Origin: an uncultured Sulfuricurvum sp.
Lineage (GTDB): Bacteria; Campylobacterota; Campylobacteria; Campylobacterales; Sulfurimonadaceae
Direction of reading: 5' to 3'
Assembly (NCBI GenBank): GCA_903844635.1
Contig: CAIMUF010000074.1
Coordinates: forward strand, 1 to 64,000
Length of the DNA stretch: 64,000 bases
Below are positions 15,038 through 23,356 of this stretch, piece by piece. The notes under the pieces are model-generated. The model searched no databases. It was not told where the DNA came from and saw only the letters and a list, made by a program, of their open reading frames with translations. The position numbers and the translations under genes were made by a program. The first letter of the stretch is position 1; each line of letters begins with the position of its first letter.

Positions 15038-15552
15038 CTGCAAACTCCCCACGCTGTAACGCTAAATTTCTTTGGATAACTAAAGGGTTCAATTAAGAGT
15101 TTAAACGTCTCTGAGTCATTGGGTTTTATAGGCTGCTTGATACTGAGTGTTTGACGATGAAAAGGGAGATAAGGATAAACCTTATCGTTGAGTATTTTAA
15201 TGGAGGATGTCTTTGATACACCGAAATAAATAGTACATTCTTTGAAGCTTTGATTGGAGGTGTTGTTGATGTCGCCTTTTAACAGCAGAGCCTCAGTAAA
15301 TTCGAGATCTTGGACGGTAGTTAGTGTAATCGTATGTTTGTAAACATATTTATGTAAAAGTAGATAACCACCCAGTGGTGCACCTAAAAGAAGTAGAAAT
15401 GCGCTGAGGATAAGACTGATAGCAAGGGTGAGCTTGTGATGGAACAGTACTGCCAAGATAAGAAAAAGAAAAAAGAAAAAAAGGATTCCCCCAAAAAGGA
15501 GGTAATCATAAAGAGCTAAGGTATGAATAAAATGAAGCAATTGAGTTTTCAT
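15034..15552 (-). CDS. DUF2393-type membrane protein, first of a pair
   Basis: A 172-residue protein built like the next one: two hydrophobic helices (residues about 17-40 and 42-68, very rich in Phe and Leu) followed by a domain containing LLKGDINNTSNQSFKECTIYFGV and IKPNDSETFKLLIEPFSYPKKFSVTAWGV. The 'xGxxxNTxNxxxxxCxI' pattern is shared with its partner, so both domains are probably displayed across the inner membrane. Its ATG overlaps the hisIE stop as ATGA, and its TGA overlaps the next ATG. Function unknown. Confidence 0.65.
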   Translation of the reverse strand: MKTQLLHFIHTLALYDYLLFGGILFFFFLFLILAVLFHHKLTLAISLILSAFLLLLGAPLGGYLLLHKYVYKHTITLTTVQDLEFTEALLLKGDINNTSNQSFKECTIYFGVSKTSSIKILNDKVYPYLPFHRQTLSIKQPIKPNDSETFKLLIEPFSYPKKFSVTAWGVCR

Positions 15553-16223
15553 TTGGTCCTAGAGTTTTTCTCTGCGATTCCGCTTACCCCTGAACGTCGG
15601 GCAAGCTCTTGTTTGATGCGATCGGGAGAGATGTTTTTATGTCCCAGTGCTACCAAGACATGATAGACTAAATCGGCACATTCGTAAATAATTTCATCTT
15701 CATTGTTGTCTTTGACAGCAAAGGCAAACTCACCCGCTTCTTCAACTACTTTTTTCAAAATAGCGTTGTCGCCGCTGCTAAGAAGTTTTGCTGTCCATGA
15801 GCTTTTTGGATCACTGTTTTTACGGCTTAAAATAGTATGGTAGAGTTCATCGATAATTCCATAGGTGCTGACTGTATCAATTTCAGGCTCACTGATAATA
15901 GTTCCAGATTCGATATCAGTAAAGAAGCACGATTTACGCCCTGTGTGACAGGCAACACCTTCTTGGCGTACCATGATGAGGAGCGTATCGTTGTCGCAAT
16001 CGAGTAAAAATCGTTCGATGTGCTGAAGATGACCGCTGCTTTCCCCTTTTTTCCATAAGCGCTGTTTTGAGCGTGAAAAATAGTGTGCAACTTTAGTAGA
16101 GAGGGAAAGTTCCAACGATTCACGGTTCATGTACGCCATCATCAAGACTTCCAGTGTTGTGGAGTCTTGGACAATGACGGGAAGAAGATCAGACTTTGCC
16201 CAGTCGATTTGATCAAGATTCAT
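15549..16223 (-). CDS. hisIE: Bifunctional phosphoribosyl-AMP cyclohydrolase / phosphoribosyl-ATP pyrophosphatase
   Basis: Catalyses steps two and three of histidine synthesis. The 224-residue protein joins a HisI domain to a HisE domain. HisI (about residues 1-115) has HYFSRSKQRLWKKGESSGHLQ and the metal site DCDNDTLLIMVRQEGVACHTG. HisE (about 125-210) has KKVVEEAGEFAFA and ECADLVYHVLVAL. ATG 16223 is preferred to a TTG one codon earlier; GGGAAA lies upstream. It follows the SPFH gene after 3 nt and overlaps the DUF2393 gene. Confidence 0.95.
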   Translation of the reverse strand: MNLDQIDWAKSDLLPVIVQDSTTLEVLMMAYMNRESLELSLSTKVAHYFSRSKQRLWKKGESSGHLQHIERFLLDCDNDTLLIMVRQEGVACHTGRKSCFFTDIESGTIISEPEIDTVSTYGIIDELYHTILSRKNSDPKSSWTAKLLSSGDNAILKKVVEEAGEFAFAVKDNNEDEIIYECADLVYHVLVALGHKNISPDRIKQELARRSGVSGIAEKNSRTK

Positions 16224-16226
16224 CAA

Positions 16227-17270
16227 TTATTTCCCTGTTGAACTGATTTTTTGATTATCTGCTGTTTTAGTATCAAGCCAGATATTAGGAGTTGAACCAC
16301 CAGGTGTGAGGAAAATCTTCGCATCTTTGTTCTCTTTGAGAGCATCGTTAAATTTGCCTTGCACTTTGATTTGCTCCAGCTTGAGCAAGCCAGGTGTGAG
16401 TGACTGTCCTACGAGATGGTTGGCTTGAGCTTGAGCTTTAGCTTCGATAGTAAGGGCATTTGCCGTACCTTGTGCTTCTGTTTCTTTTTTGAACGCTTCT
16501 TGTTTTGCACGCTCAACGTCTTGCTGCGCTTTTTCAACTTCTTGTTTAGCGACTTGAACGCGCTCGATTTGATCTTTCACTTTTTGAGGAAGACCAATTT
16601 CGCGCAATTGGATTGACTCGAGATCAGCAGGACCATTTTTTTGGCGATTAACATTATCACGAATACCTGCTTCGATTTTTTGGGCAATCGCATTTCGCAT
16701 AATCGGCAAAGTTTCTGCATCGTATTGACCGATAACATTACGTACGACATCACGAGCTACAGGATCGATAATTTTATCTTCCCAGCTGAAACCCCAGTTG
16801 GAGATGGTTTGAGCTGCCAGTTGGGCATTAAGACGATATTGGACGGTCATATCGATGGATACCGGAAGTCCACGTTTATCTAAAACAGTGATAGCGGGTT
16901 TAAGTAAAATCCCATCTCCTGCGGTTGACGCACGATCGATTTTATCCGCATAGTTGATAATACGTACTTTTGTATCCACAATATAGACATTTTGAATAAC
17001 AGGAAGGAGAAAATGAAGTCCAGGCATTAATGCGTTATCGCTGTATTTACCGTTAGTAGAGAGAATTCCGCGTTCCCCTTCGTTAATGATAATAAAAGGT
17101 TTTGCTAAAAATAAGAGAACGATAAATCCTCCAACGAGCCAAAGTATACCCGCTTTTTGAGGGTTCATATTGAAGTCAATTTTAGGAGGTTTTGGAGGAG
17201 TAAATCCTCCATCGCTCTTCTTTTCTTCATTTTTTTTCTTATTAAAATAATCGTTCATATCAGTTGCCAT
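16227..17270 (-). CDS. SPFH/prohibitin-type membrane protein
   Basis: A 347-residue protein of the band-7/SPFH family. A disordered N-terminus rich in Lys, Glu and Pro leads to one transmembrane helix (GILWLVGGFIVLLFLAKPFIII, about residues 41-62). The SPFH domain follows, and then a coiled coil of about 60 residues (QRVQVAKQEVEKAQQDVERAKQ and on). Such proteins form large oligomers in the membrane and often guard proteases. AGGAAATTTT precedes the ATG. It lies downstream of ilvE on the same strand, as in Campylobacter jejuni. Confidence 0.85.
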   Translation of the reverse strand: MATDMNDYFNKKKNEEKKSDGGFTPPKPPKIDFNMNPQKAGILWLVGGFIVLLFLAKPFIIINEGERGILSTNGKYSDNALMPGLHFLLPVIQNVYIVDTKVRIINYADKIDRASTAGDGILLKPAITVLDKRGLPVSIDMTVQYRLNAQLAAQTISNWGFSWEDKIIDPVARDVVRNVIGQYDAETLPIMRNAIAQKIEAGIRDNVNRQKNGPADLESIQLREIGLPQKVKDQIERVQVAKQEVEKAQQDVERAKQEAFKKETEAQGTANALTIEAKAQAQANHLVGQSLTPGLLKLEQIKVQGKFNDALKENKDAKIFLTPGGSTPNIWLDTKTADNQKISSTGK

Positions 17271-17299
17271 AAAATTTCCTTTTTACTTGATGTTACATA

Positions 17300-17361
17300 C
17301 ATTACGAGCAAAGCCCGTAATGTAGCAAGGACTAAAGTCCTTTGCAATCCCCTAAAGCTAC
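17300..17361. repeat. CTAAAGCTAC-associated palindromic element (short copy)
   Basis: Two hairpins lie between ilvE and the SPFH gene: CATTACG/CGTAATG (17300-17322) and GCA-AGGACT/AGTCCTTTGC (17325-17345). They are followed by AATCCCCTAAAGCTAC. The tail matches the ends of the elements at 13361-13500 and 40599-40672, so all three belong to one dispersed family. Confidence 0.6.
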
Positions 17362-17400
17362 CCTCATTTTAGAATGCGGGAGATTTTACCTGTTTTAAAA

Positions 17401-18321
17401 TCAATCGATGTATGTTAAATAGTGATCGTAATCAGGATTACGTCCGTATACGATGTCAAAATAGCTGCTTTGCAGTTTTTCAGTGATTGGACCACGTCCG
17501 CCTGCGCCCAACACACGTGCATCTACTTCGCGAACAGGAGTGAGTTCTGCTGCTGTTCCTGTGAGGAATGCTTCATCCGCAACATAAATTTCTTCACGGG
17601 TGATTTTGCGACGAGTTACTTTCATTCCCATTTTTTCTGCCATTTCGATGACTGTTTTTTGGGTAATGGATGCGAGAGAGTTATCATTTGGAGGAGTGAT
17701 GATTTCACCGTCTTTTATCATGAAAAACGACGCTCCGCTGGCTTCTGCGACATAACCTTCATCATCCAGAAGAAGTGCCTCATCGTAACCGGCTTCTACT
17801 GCTTCAAATTTTGCCATTTGAGAGTTGAGATAGTTAGCGACTGCTTTGGCTTTACCCATATTGGATTTGTTGTTTGGACGGCTGAATGAAGAGATCTTGA
17901 GACGAATACCACGCTTCATTCCTTCTTCACCCAAATAAGCACCCCATTCCCATGCAGCAACGGCAACTTCAACAGGAGCTTCTTTATGATAGATTCCCAT
18001 AACGCCATATCCTAAATAGACAATAGGACGAAGATAGACATTTTCACCCGTAAAATCGTTGGATTTAATGAGATCAATTTGTGCTTGGTTGAGTTCTTCA
18101 AGAGTATAAGGAACCGTGATGAGGGTCATCTTTGCCGATTCAATCAAACGTTTTGTATGATCGTTTAGACGAAAAATAGCATAACCTTTTGGAGTTTTAT
18201 AGACTTTCGTCCCCTCGATGGCACCGTTACCATAGTGGAGCGTATGAGAAAGGACGTGGATCTTTGCGTCATTCCAAGGTACTAGTTTTCCGTTCATCCA
18301 AATATTTTTGGCTTCGTTCAT
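17401..18321 (-). CDS. ilvE: Branched-chain amino acid aminotransferase
   Basis: A PLP-dependent fold-type IV aminotransferase for the last step of Leu, Ile and Val synthesis. The 306-residue sequence contains NIWMNGKLVPWNDAKIHVLSHTLHYG at the N-terminus. The PLP-lysine region is NYLNSQMAKFEAVEAGYDEALLLDDEGYVAEASG. The C-terminal EAFLTGTAAELTPVREVD is also typical. ATG 18321 is chosen over an upstream TTG because GGAG lies at a proper distance before it. A TAGAAT box at 18352-18357 is likely its promoter. Confidence 0.95.
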   Translation of the reverse strand: MNEAKNIWMNGKLVPWNDAKIHVLSHTLHYGNGAIEGTKVYKTPKGYAIFRLNDHTKRLIESAKMTLITVPYTLEELNQAQIDLIKSNDFTGENVYLRPIVYLGYGVMGIYHKEAPVEVAVAAWEWGAYLGEEGMKRGIRLKISSFSRPNNKSNMGKAKAVANYLNSQMAKFEAVEAGYDEALLLDDEGYVAEASGASFFMIKDGEIITPPNDNSLASITQKTVIEMAEKMGMKVTRRKITREEIYVADEAFLTGTAAELTPVREVDARVLGAGGRGPITEKLQSSYFDIVYGRNPDYDHYLTYID

Positions 18322-18351
18322 AGTGAAAATCTCCAAAATAAAAATTAGGTG

Positions 18352-18357
18352 ATTCTA
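18352..18357 (-). promoter_or_regulatory. Probable -10 (TAGAAT) for ilvE
   Basis: On the minus strand GCTAGAATCACC lies about 31 nt before the ilvE ATG. Weak evidence: one mismatch to TATAAT and no -35 box. Confidence 0.4.
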
Positions 18358-18388
18358 GCGCAGATGCCATTTAACATTGATTAAGCGG

Positions 18389-18394
18389 TATAAT
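18389..18394 (+). promoter_or_regulatory. TATAAT -10 box for the 131-residue gene
   Basis: GCGGTATAATTCTC lies 26 nt before the ATG at 18420. It is the divergent partner of the ilvE promoter in an 98-nt shared intergenic stretch. Confidence 0.55.
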
Positions 18395-18419
18395 TCTCTA
18401 AAAAAAAGGTGCTCTAATT

Positions 18420-18815
18420 ATGTTACGAATAGTTTTATTGGCTGTTTTATTGAGTGTGTCTGGTATGGCTGAAGTTTCTTCATTGGATGCCTTTCGTTCC
18501 AAACTTATGACGTCTGCAGTATCCATGTATTTTAGTTCAAAAGGGTACGGTAAAGTTGAAAATGTGACGGTGGACACGACCAAAAGAACCCTTAATTTTA
18601 TTTTACTTCCTGAGGGAGAGACACAAAAGCTTACGATAGCGATTGGCTATTATCATACGGAAGTGATTGACAAAGAAGATACTTTGGTGTTGCAAAAAAT
18701 CCAAACAAATCGTATTTGGTTGACCCGATTTTTCGCGGATCACATGGAAGGGGGAATAAAAGTCCCTCTTGGCGTGGCTTCCAAGGGATTTGGCGGGTTG
18801 TTACTTAATTTGTAA
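18420..18815 (+). CDS. Small secreted hypothetical protein (131 aa)
   Basis: The product begins with a short signal peptide (MLRIVLLAVLLSVSGMAEV) and is probably periplasmic. The mature part contains FRSKLMTSAVSMYFSSKGYGKVENVTVD, KLTIAIGYYHTEV and ends FADHMEGGIKVPLGVASKGFGGLLLNL. It looks like a compact alpha/beta domain with a hydrophobic C-terminus. I recognise no family. It stands alone, divergent from ilvE, with its own TATAAT box, and is followed by a palindromic element rather than an operon partner. Confidence 0.65.
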   Translation: MLRIVLLAVLLSVSGMAEVSSLDAFRSKLMTSAVSMYFSSKGYGKVENVTVDTTKRTLNFILLPEGETQKLTIAIGYYHTEVIDKEDTLVLQKIQTNRIWLTRFFADHMEGGIKVPLGVASKGFGGLLLNL

Positions 18816-18822
18816 TATTTCT

Positions 18823-18912
18823 GTCATCCTCGGGCTTGACCCGGGGATCCATCCCTATCAGCGTATAGCTGGATTCACCCAGGGGCACTTCGCCCGCCTT
18901 CGCTGGAATGAC
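18823..18912. repeat. Inverted-pair palindromic element (copy 2)
   Basis: The left unit is GTCAT-CCTCGGG-CTTGA-CCCGGGG-ATC (18823-18849). The right unit begins GGATTC near 18870 and ends CGCTGGAATGAC at 18912, with extra sequence (ACCCAGGGGCACTTC) within it. It sits between the convergent 131-residue gene and the hemoglobin gene. It has the same GTCAT/ATGAC outer words as the other copies, but GC-richer stems. Confidence 0.7.
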
Positions 18913-18915
18913 GAG

Positions 18916-19362
18916 TTAATGCACTGGTGTATTGACCATCCAAATTGAAAAAACATCAAGATAATCCCAAAACGACTGAATGTACTCAGGACTGATCCCC
19001 TCCGCTTCGAGCGCCGGAAGCAAGACAGCATAAAACTCGAGCCAGCGACGACGTCCGTTTTCATCGATTCGGAACGGTGCATGGCGTCCAACCATACGAG
19101 GCTCACCACGGCTTTGTGCAAAATAATCAGGTCCTCCGCAAATTTGGATCAAAAAATCTGCAGCATGTTTTTTGGCTGTACTGAAATCCTCTTCATCATT
19201 AACCGGAAATAAAAAGGCAATATCGCTGGTACGGATCATTTCATAATGATCGTCAACCAGTTTTCGAAAACGCTCTTCCCCTACTTGGAAAAAAAATCCC
19301 GGATGAGGTTTAGTCACTGGAGGGCGTACCCCTAAAACACCGTCTGTTATGGTCAAGTTCAT
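18916..19362 (-). CDS. Truncated hemoglobin (group II-like)
   Basis: A 148-residue globin. The diagnostic segment is GGPDYFAQSRGEPRMVGRHAPF, with the likely proximal His in RHAPF, then GRRRWLEFY. This pattern is typical of group II truncated hemoglobins. The N-terminal 20 residues, with PPVTKPHPGFFF, form a small extension. Such proteins bind O2 or NO and protect from nitrosative or oxidative stress; role here inferred. AAAGGGACA precedes the ATG. It is divergent from the aldehyde dehydrogenase gene. Campylobacter Ctb is a group III globin, so this is a different type. Confidence 0.8.
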   Translation of the reverse strand: MNLTITDGVLGVRPPVTKPHPGFFFQVGEERFRKLVDDHYEMIRTSDIAFLFPVNDEEDFSTAKKHAADFLIQICGGPDYFAQSRGEPRMVGRHAPFRIDENGRRRWLEFYAVLLPALEAEGISPEYIQSFWDYLDVFSIWMVNTPVH

Positions 19363-19458
19363 TATTGTCCCTTTGATAAATATGGGGATATTCTAAAACA
19401 TATCCAACAAAAAACGCCTTAAAGTGAGTGCATCTTTCTCTTTTTAGGTGATGATTTG

Positions 19459-19464
19459 TATAAT
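19459..19464 (+). promoter_or_regulatory. TATAAT -10 box for the aldehyde dehydrogenase gene
   Basis: TTTGTATAATAAAAG lies 30 nt before the ATG at 19495 in a T-rich upstream region. No -35 element is evident. Confidence 0.55.
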
Positions 19465-19494
19465 AAAAGAATAATTTACCTATGAGGCTGATGT

Positions 19495-20910
19495 ATGGAT
19501 GCGCATGTTTGGATGGGATCAGAAGAAATCAAACGTAATAATATGATGGAACGATTTAGCCCGTATGATGGGCGAGTTGTGTCACGTTCATCAGTATGCA
19601 GTGCAGATGATGCTCGTCAAGCACTTAATATTGCACAAAATGCGTCTAAAATCGCTAAAAAAGTTCCGCTTCATCAACGATGCTCATGGCTCACGGATGT
19701 TGCAAATAAACTGCGAGAACAGCGCGAGGAGTTTGCCCGTGTTTTGTGTGATGAGGTAGGTAAGCCGATTGCCTATGCACGTATTGAAGTCGATCGTTGC
19801 ATCGAAACCATTACTCTCTCTGCCGAAACAATGCGTACACTGCACGGTGAGACGATCAATACCGATGCAATGCCAAGCGGACGAAAAGCGCATGCGTATT
19901 GGCAGAGAGTTCCGTGTGGTGTTGTCGTAGCGATTACCCCGTTTAATTTTCCGCTCAATCTTGTTGCGCATAAACTTGCCCCCGCATTGGTAGCAGGGAA
20001 TGCCGTGGTGCTAAAACCCACTCCCGAAGCGCCTCTTTGTTCGTACAAGCTGGCGAAACTGTTTATCGAAAGTCCCTATGCAACCAAAGATGCGCTGAGT
20101 GTCGTTTACGGTGATGCGGAAGTTGGAAGCGCATTAGTAGGGAGTGATATTCCCAGAGTCATTAGTTTTACCGGTTCCGTTGGGGTAGGAAACATTATCA
20201 CGAAAAGTGCAGGGATTAAAAAAGTCTCATTGGAGCTTGGCGGTAATGCAGCGACCTATATCGATGACAGTGCTGATTTGGATTATGCCGCATCGCGTTG
20301 TGCCATCGGAGCATTTGTCAACTCAGGGCAGGTGTGTATCTCGCTTCAGCGTATTTATGTTGATAGTTCTGTGTACGATGAATTTTCTACCAAAATGGCA
20401 GACGCAACAGCCAAACTAATCGTGGGTTCTCCCTATGATGAAGATACTTTTCTAGGACCGCTTATCAATGATGAAGCAGCACTTCGAGCAATGAGTTGGG
20501 TCGAGAGCGCCATTACAGAAGGGGCACGCGCATTGACGCCACCACGATGTGAAGGACGCATCTTTTATCCGTGTGTGATGGCGGATGTGACGGAAAACAT
20601 GAAAATCGTCTGCGAAGAAGTTTTTGCCCCCATCGTTAGTTTGGTAAAAGTGGATGGAATCGATGATGCAATCATGAGAATGAATAACTCACCGTACGGA
20701 TTACAGTTTTCCATATTTACCAACAATTTGGCTCATGCCACTCAAGCGATAGAAGAACTCGATGCAGGCGGTGTTGTCATCAACGATATGCCGACTCTTC
20801 GTTTTGACATTCAGCCCTATGGCGGAGTGAAGCTCAGCGGAGTAGGGCGAGAAGGTCCACGTTTCGCTATCGAAGAAATGACAGAAATTAAATCAATCGT
20901 AATTTTATAA
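19495..20910 (+). CDS. NAD(P)-dependent aldehyde dehydrogenase
   Basis: A 471-residue enzyme of the aldehyde dehydrogenase superfamily, oxidising an aldehyde to the acid. Visible are the cofactor segment TPFNFPLNLVAHKLAPALVAGNAVVLKP, the SFTGSVGVG loop, catalytic Glu in SLELGGNAA (near residue 247) and catalytic Cys in NSGQVCISLQRIYV (near residue 280). EEVFAPIVSLV and the NDMPTLRFDIQPYGGVKLSG end are also typical. The ICxSxQRIYV form recalls lactaldehyde- and glyceraldehyde-phosphate-type enzymes; I cannot fix the substrate. GAGG precedes the ATG. bcp follows after 14 nt. Confidence 0.85.
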   Translation: MDAHVWMGSEEIKRNNMMERFSPYDGRVVSRSSVCSADDARQALNIAQNASKIAKKVPLHQRCSWLTDVANKLREQREEFARVLCDEVGKPIAYARIEVDRCIETITLSAETMRTLHGETINTDAMPSGRKAHAYWQRVPCGVVVAITPFNFPLNLVAHKLAPALVAGNAVVLKPTPEAPLCSYKLAKLFIESPYATKDALSVVYGDAEVGSALVGSDIPRVISFTGSVGVGNIITKSAGIKKVSLELGGNAATYIDDSADLDYAASRCAIGAFVNSGQVCISLQRIYVDSSVYDEFSTKMADATAKLIVGSPYDEDTFLGPLINDEAALRAMSWVESAITEGARALTPPRCEGRIFYPCVMADVTENMKIVCEEVFAPIVSLVKVDGIDDAIMRMNNSPYGLQFSIFTNNLAHATQAIEELDAGGVVINDMPTLRFDIQPYGGVKLSGVGREGPRFAIEEMTEIKSIVIL

Positions 20911-20924
20911 CAAAGGTATTAGTA

Positions 20925-21392
20925 ATGTTAGAACTAGAAAGCACCGCCCCCGATTTTTGTTTAAGTAATCAAGACGACGTAGAGATTTGTCTACGCGATT
21001 TACGCGGTAAATGGATTGTCCTTTATTTTTATCCGAAAGATTCAACTCCCGGTTGTACGACTGAAGCGTGTGAATTTACGGCGTCTGTGGATGAATACGA
21101 TGATATGGGAGCGATTATTTTAGGTGTGAGTGCCGACAGTACTAAAGCGCATCGTAACTTTATTGAGAAACAAAATCTCGGTATTACACTGCTCAGTGAT
21201 CCAACCACGCAAATGATGCAAGCTTACGGCGTATGGGCGATGAAAAAGAATTATGGCAAAGAGTACATGGGGATTGTTCGCTCAACGTATATCATCGATC
21301 CAAGAGGGGTTGTAAAAGCGATGTGGACGAATGTAAAAGTAAAAGATCATGTCTTGAAAGTGAAAGAAGAGTTGGTGAGATTGCAAGGGTAG
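20925..21392 (+). CDS. bcp: Thioredoxin-dependent peroxiredoxin, Bcp/PrxQ type
   Basis: Reduces H2O2 and organic peroxides, recycled by thioredoxin. The 155-residue protein has KWIVLYFYPKDSTPGCTTEACEF: the peroxidatic Cys is in PGCT and the resolving Cys five residues on, the Cys-x4-Cys form of Bcp. GVSADSTKAHRNF and MGIVRSTYIIDPRG complete the match. ATG 20925 has AAAGGTATTAGTA before it. Probably co-transcribed with the aldehyde dehydrogenase, suggesting a shared oxidative-stress context. Confidence 0.93.
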   Translation: MLELESTAPDFCLSNQDDVEICLRDLRGKWIVLYFYPKDSTPGCTTEACEFTASVDEYDDMGAIILGVSADSTKAHRNFIEKQNLGITLLSDPTTQMMQAYGVWAMKKNYGKEYMGIVRSTYIIDPRGVVKAMWTNVKVKDHVLKVKEELVRLQG

Positions 21393-21417
21393 TATTTCAT
21401 CATCGCGGCATTAGGCT

Positions 21418-21486
21418 CGTCATCCCGTACTAGATACGGGATCCACTCTTAGTGCTGTTGGATACCGTGTCAAGCACGGTATGACG
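21418..21486. repeat. Inverted-pair palindromic element (copy 3)
   Basis: The left unit is CGTCAT-CCCGTA-CTAGA-TACGGG-ATCC from 21418. The right unit is GG-ATACCGTG-TCAAG-CACGGTAT-GACGG to 21486. Both stems are perfect. It lies between bcp and the convergent DUF3373 gene and could act as a bidirectional transcription barrier. Confidence 0.75.
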
Positions 21487-21493
21487 GAGAAGT

Positions 21494-23035
21494 TTAAAAT
21501 TTATAACGAATGTAGGCGCGAATGTCTTGGGCTTTATCAACGATTTGAGAGCCATACCCTGCATTTACTGCATCGCTCATGCTCATAGGAGTACCAGTTG
21601 TTGTCCCGAAGAAGCCATTACTCCCGCTATAGTTATAGTTAATATACGTGTAGCGAAGTTGAAAAGTAAGGATGTCACCGACAAGAGGCTCAGTGAAATA
21701 AAGTTCATAAGCATCCCCTCGTGCAGCAATTTTAGAGCCAATGAGAGTATCTTCACCATAGGTAATTGGGCGCCAGTATTGAGAGCCATGGTTAAACTCT
21801 GCTCCCCATCGACCCTCATCACTGATAAGAGATGGAAATTGTGTCCCTATCCAATAGCTGTATCCTGTTTTGCTCTCCATTGAACCTAGCATTCCTTGGT
21901 GACCTGCATATGGATCAGTTTTTGACATTGCTCCACTGATGAATAATGTGGTATTGTCCAAAAATTCACTCCATCCATCACCAATTCCATTAACCATAGC
22001 AAATGCAGTTGCTGTATGCAGTCCTCCAACTGTTTCAAGAGCTGCACCACTAGGATTTGATTGATTATTATCGATTAAATTATTGGCATATGTGTATTGC
22101 ATCCCAGCACTGTACTGTTTATCATCATAAGGGACAAGAATAATTCCTGCCATATCAATGTCATTAGTTTTTAAATCAGCACTATGTGCATAAGGGGCTG
22201 AATTAAATCGTGGTTCAGCATTACTCATTCCTCTCCCCGCACAGAGTTTAAAATAAGAACCCGTTAACCCCGTAATCTCATCCATCCCAAACTTAGCACT
22301 TGCTCCATCAAACTCTACGTTAATAGTATGTGCAAGGGGAGAGGATGCATGGTCATCATCACGAAGATTGATAAGGTGTCCCTCGGTAGATGGGCGACGA
22401 CCGATACTTATGGTCCAAGGGATGTCTAATCCTGCAAGTTCATCGTTAGTATAGAAGAAATAGGCAGAACGAACACGAAGCGTATCATCGTATGCTGATT
22501 CACCGCTGACCCAATCAAAACTATCATAATTACTTAGACTACTATCAGGACTTTTAGCACGTTCTCCAAAAGTTTTATTATAAGCAAGTTGTCCTACGAA
22601 ACTTAAGTTTTTAGTAGCCGCATAGCTCATCCCAAGCCATAGACGATTACTTAACAGCGCATCATTTTTAACTTTATCTCCATTGGCCATGGTGTACTGA
22701 AGATTATCATAACTACTGCGGAAATCAACATTCCATTTTAGATTATTCCCATTCGTTTTTTTGTTGATACTGCTTAATTGATCTTTAATGTCATCAATTT
22801 CTTTAGCAACGTCCTCATTGGAAACAATCGGTGATTTATCAGTAGTTGGAGCAGCAACAACCGCTGTTTTTTGAATTGATTCAGCTTTTTGGGCTTTAAG
22901 TGTGTTTAGCTCTGCTTTGAGAGCTGCCATCTCTTTTTCCATTTTATCAAACCGCTGCATGAGTGTATCATCAGCGATTACAGTTGTAGAGAGGAGCGCT
23001 GCAGCGACGATCGATCCTAAAAACTTTTGTTTCAT
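21494..23035 (-). CDS. DUF3373-type outer-membrane beta-barrel protein
   Basis: A 513-residue protein with a signal peptide (MKQKFLGSIVAAALLSTTVIAD). A short coiled coil follows (LMQRFDKMEKEMAALKAELNTLKAQ, about residues 25-50), as in trimeric porins anchored to the cell wall. The rest is beta-strand-rich with many aromatic/Gly alternations and ends with DIRAYIRYKF, a C-terminal Phe as expected for outer-membrane proteins. It fits DUF3373, found in Campylobacterota. AAGGAGTCAAT precedes the ATG. Likely a porin-like channel; substrate unknown. Confidence 0.8.
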   Translation of the reverse strand: MKQKFLGSIVAAALLSTTVIADDTLMQRFDKMEKEMAALKAELNTLKAQKAESIQKTAVVAAPTTDKSPIVSNEDVAKEIDDIKDQLSSINKKTNGNNLKWNVDFRSSYDNLQYTMANGDKVKNDALLSNRLWLGMSYAATKNLSFVGQLAYNKTFGERAKSPDSSLSNYDSFDWVSGESAYDDTLRVRSAYFFYTNDELAGLDIPWTISIGRRPSTEGHLINLRDDDHASSPLAHTINVEFDGASAKFGMDEITGLTGSYFKLCAGRGMSNAEPRFNSAPYAHSADLKTNDIDMAGIILVPYDDKQYSAGMQYTYANNLIDNNQSNPSGAALETVGGLHTATAFAMVNGIGDGWSEFLDNTTLFISGAMSKTDPYAGHQGMLGSMESKTGYSYWIGTQFPSLISDEGRWGAEFNHGSQYWRPITYGEDTLIGSKIAARGDAYELYFTEPLVGDILTFQLRYTYINYNYSGSNGFFGTTTGTPMSMSDAVNAGYGSQIVDKAQDIRAYIRYKF

Positions 23036-23356
23036 ATTGACTCCTTAAGTCTTTGGTGGTGTAATAATTGATTCAATGCACTCGCATTGCTTTTACTGAT
23101 ATTAGCAAAAATTATATAAAAGCAATTTGAAAGCATTAATATTTAGTGATAAAGATGTGATTAAGCTAGAAATAGTGGTAAATACAGCTAATATTAAGAG
23201 GATTCCAAGTAAAATTCGCCCGATTTTCTCTCCTCTTATGACGTGAGTAAAAATTCGCAAGCGAATAAATTGTTCTCGTGCATCCGATGTTTCGTCGGCT
23301 CTGTTGATAATCGCCCAAGTAAACGAAGAGCAAATATTTTAATACAGGAGTTACTC
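23036..23356 (+). other. Intergenic region with a structured rpsB leader candidate
   Basis: 321 nt separate the divergent DUF3373 and rpsB genes. The left half is AT-rich and should hold both promoters; I cannot single out a convincing -10 for rpsB. The right half contains ATTCGCAAGCGAAT (23253-23266), CCGATGTTTCGTCGG (23284-23298) and GCTCT...AGAGC pairing (23298 to about 23331). These suggest a folded 5' leader of roughly 100 nt before the AGGAG at 23346. S2 autoregulates its operon through an rpsB leader in other Proteobacteria; equivalence here is untested. Confidence 0.4.
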
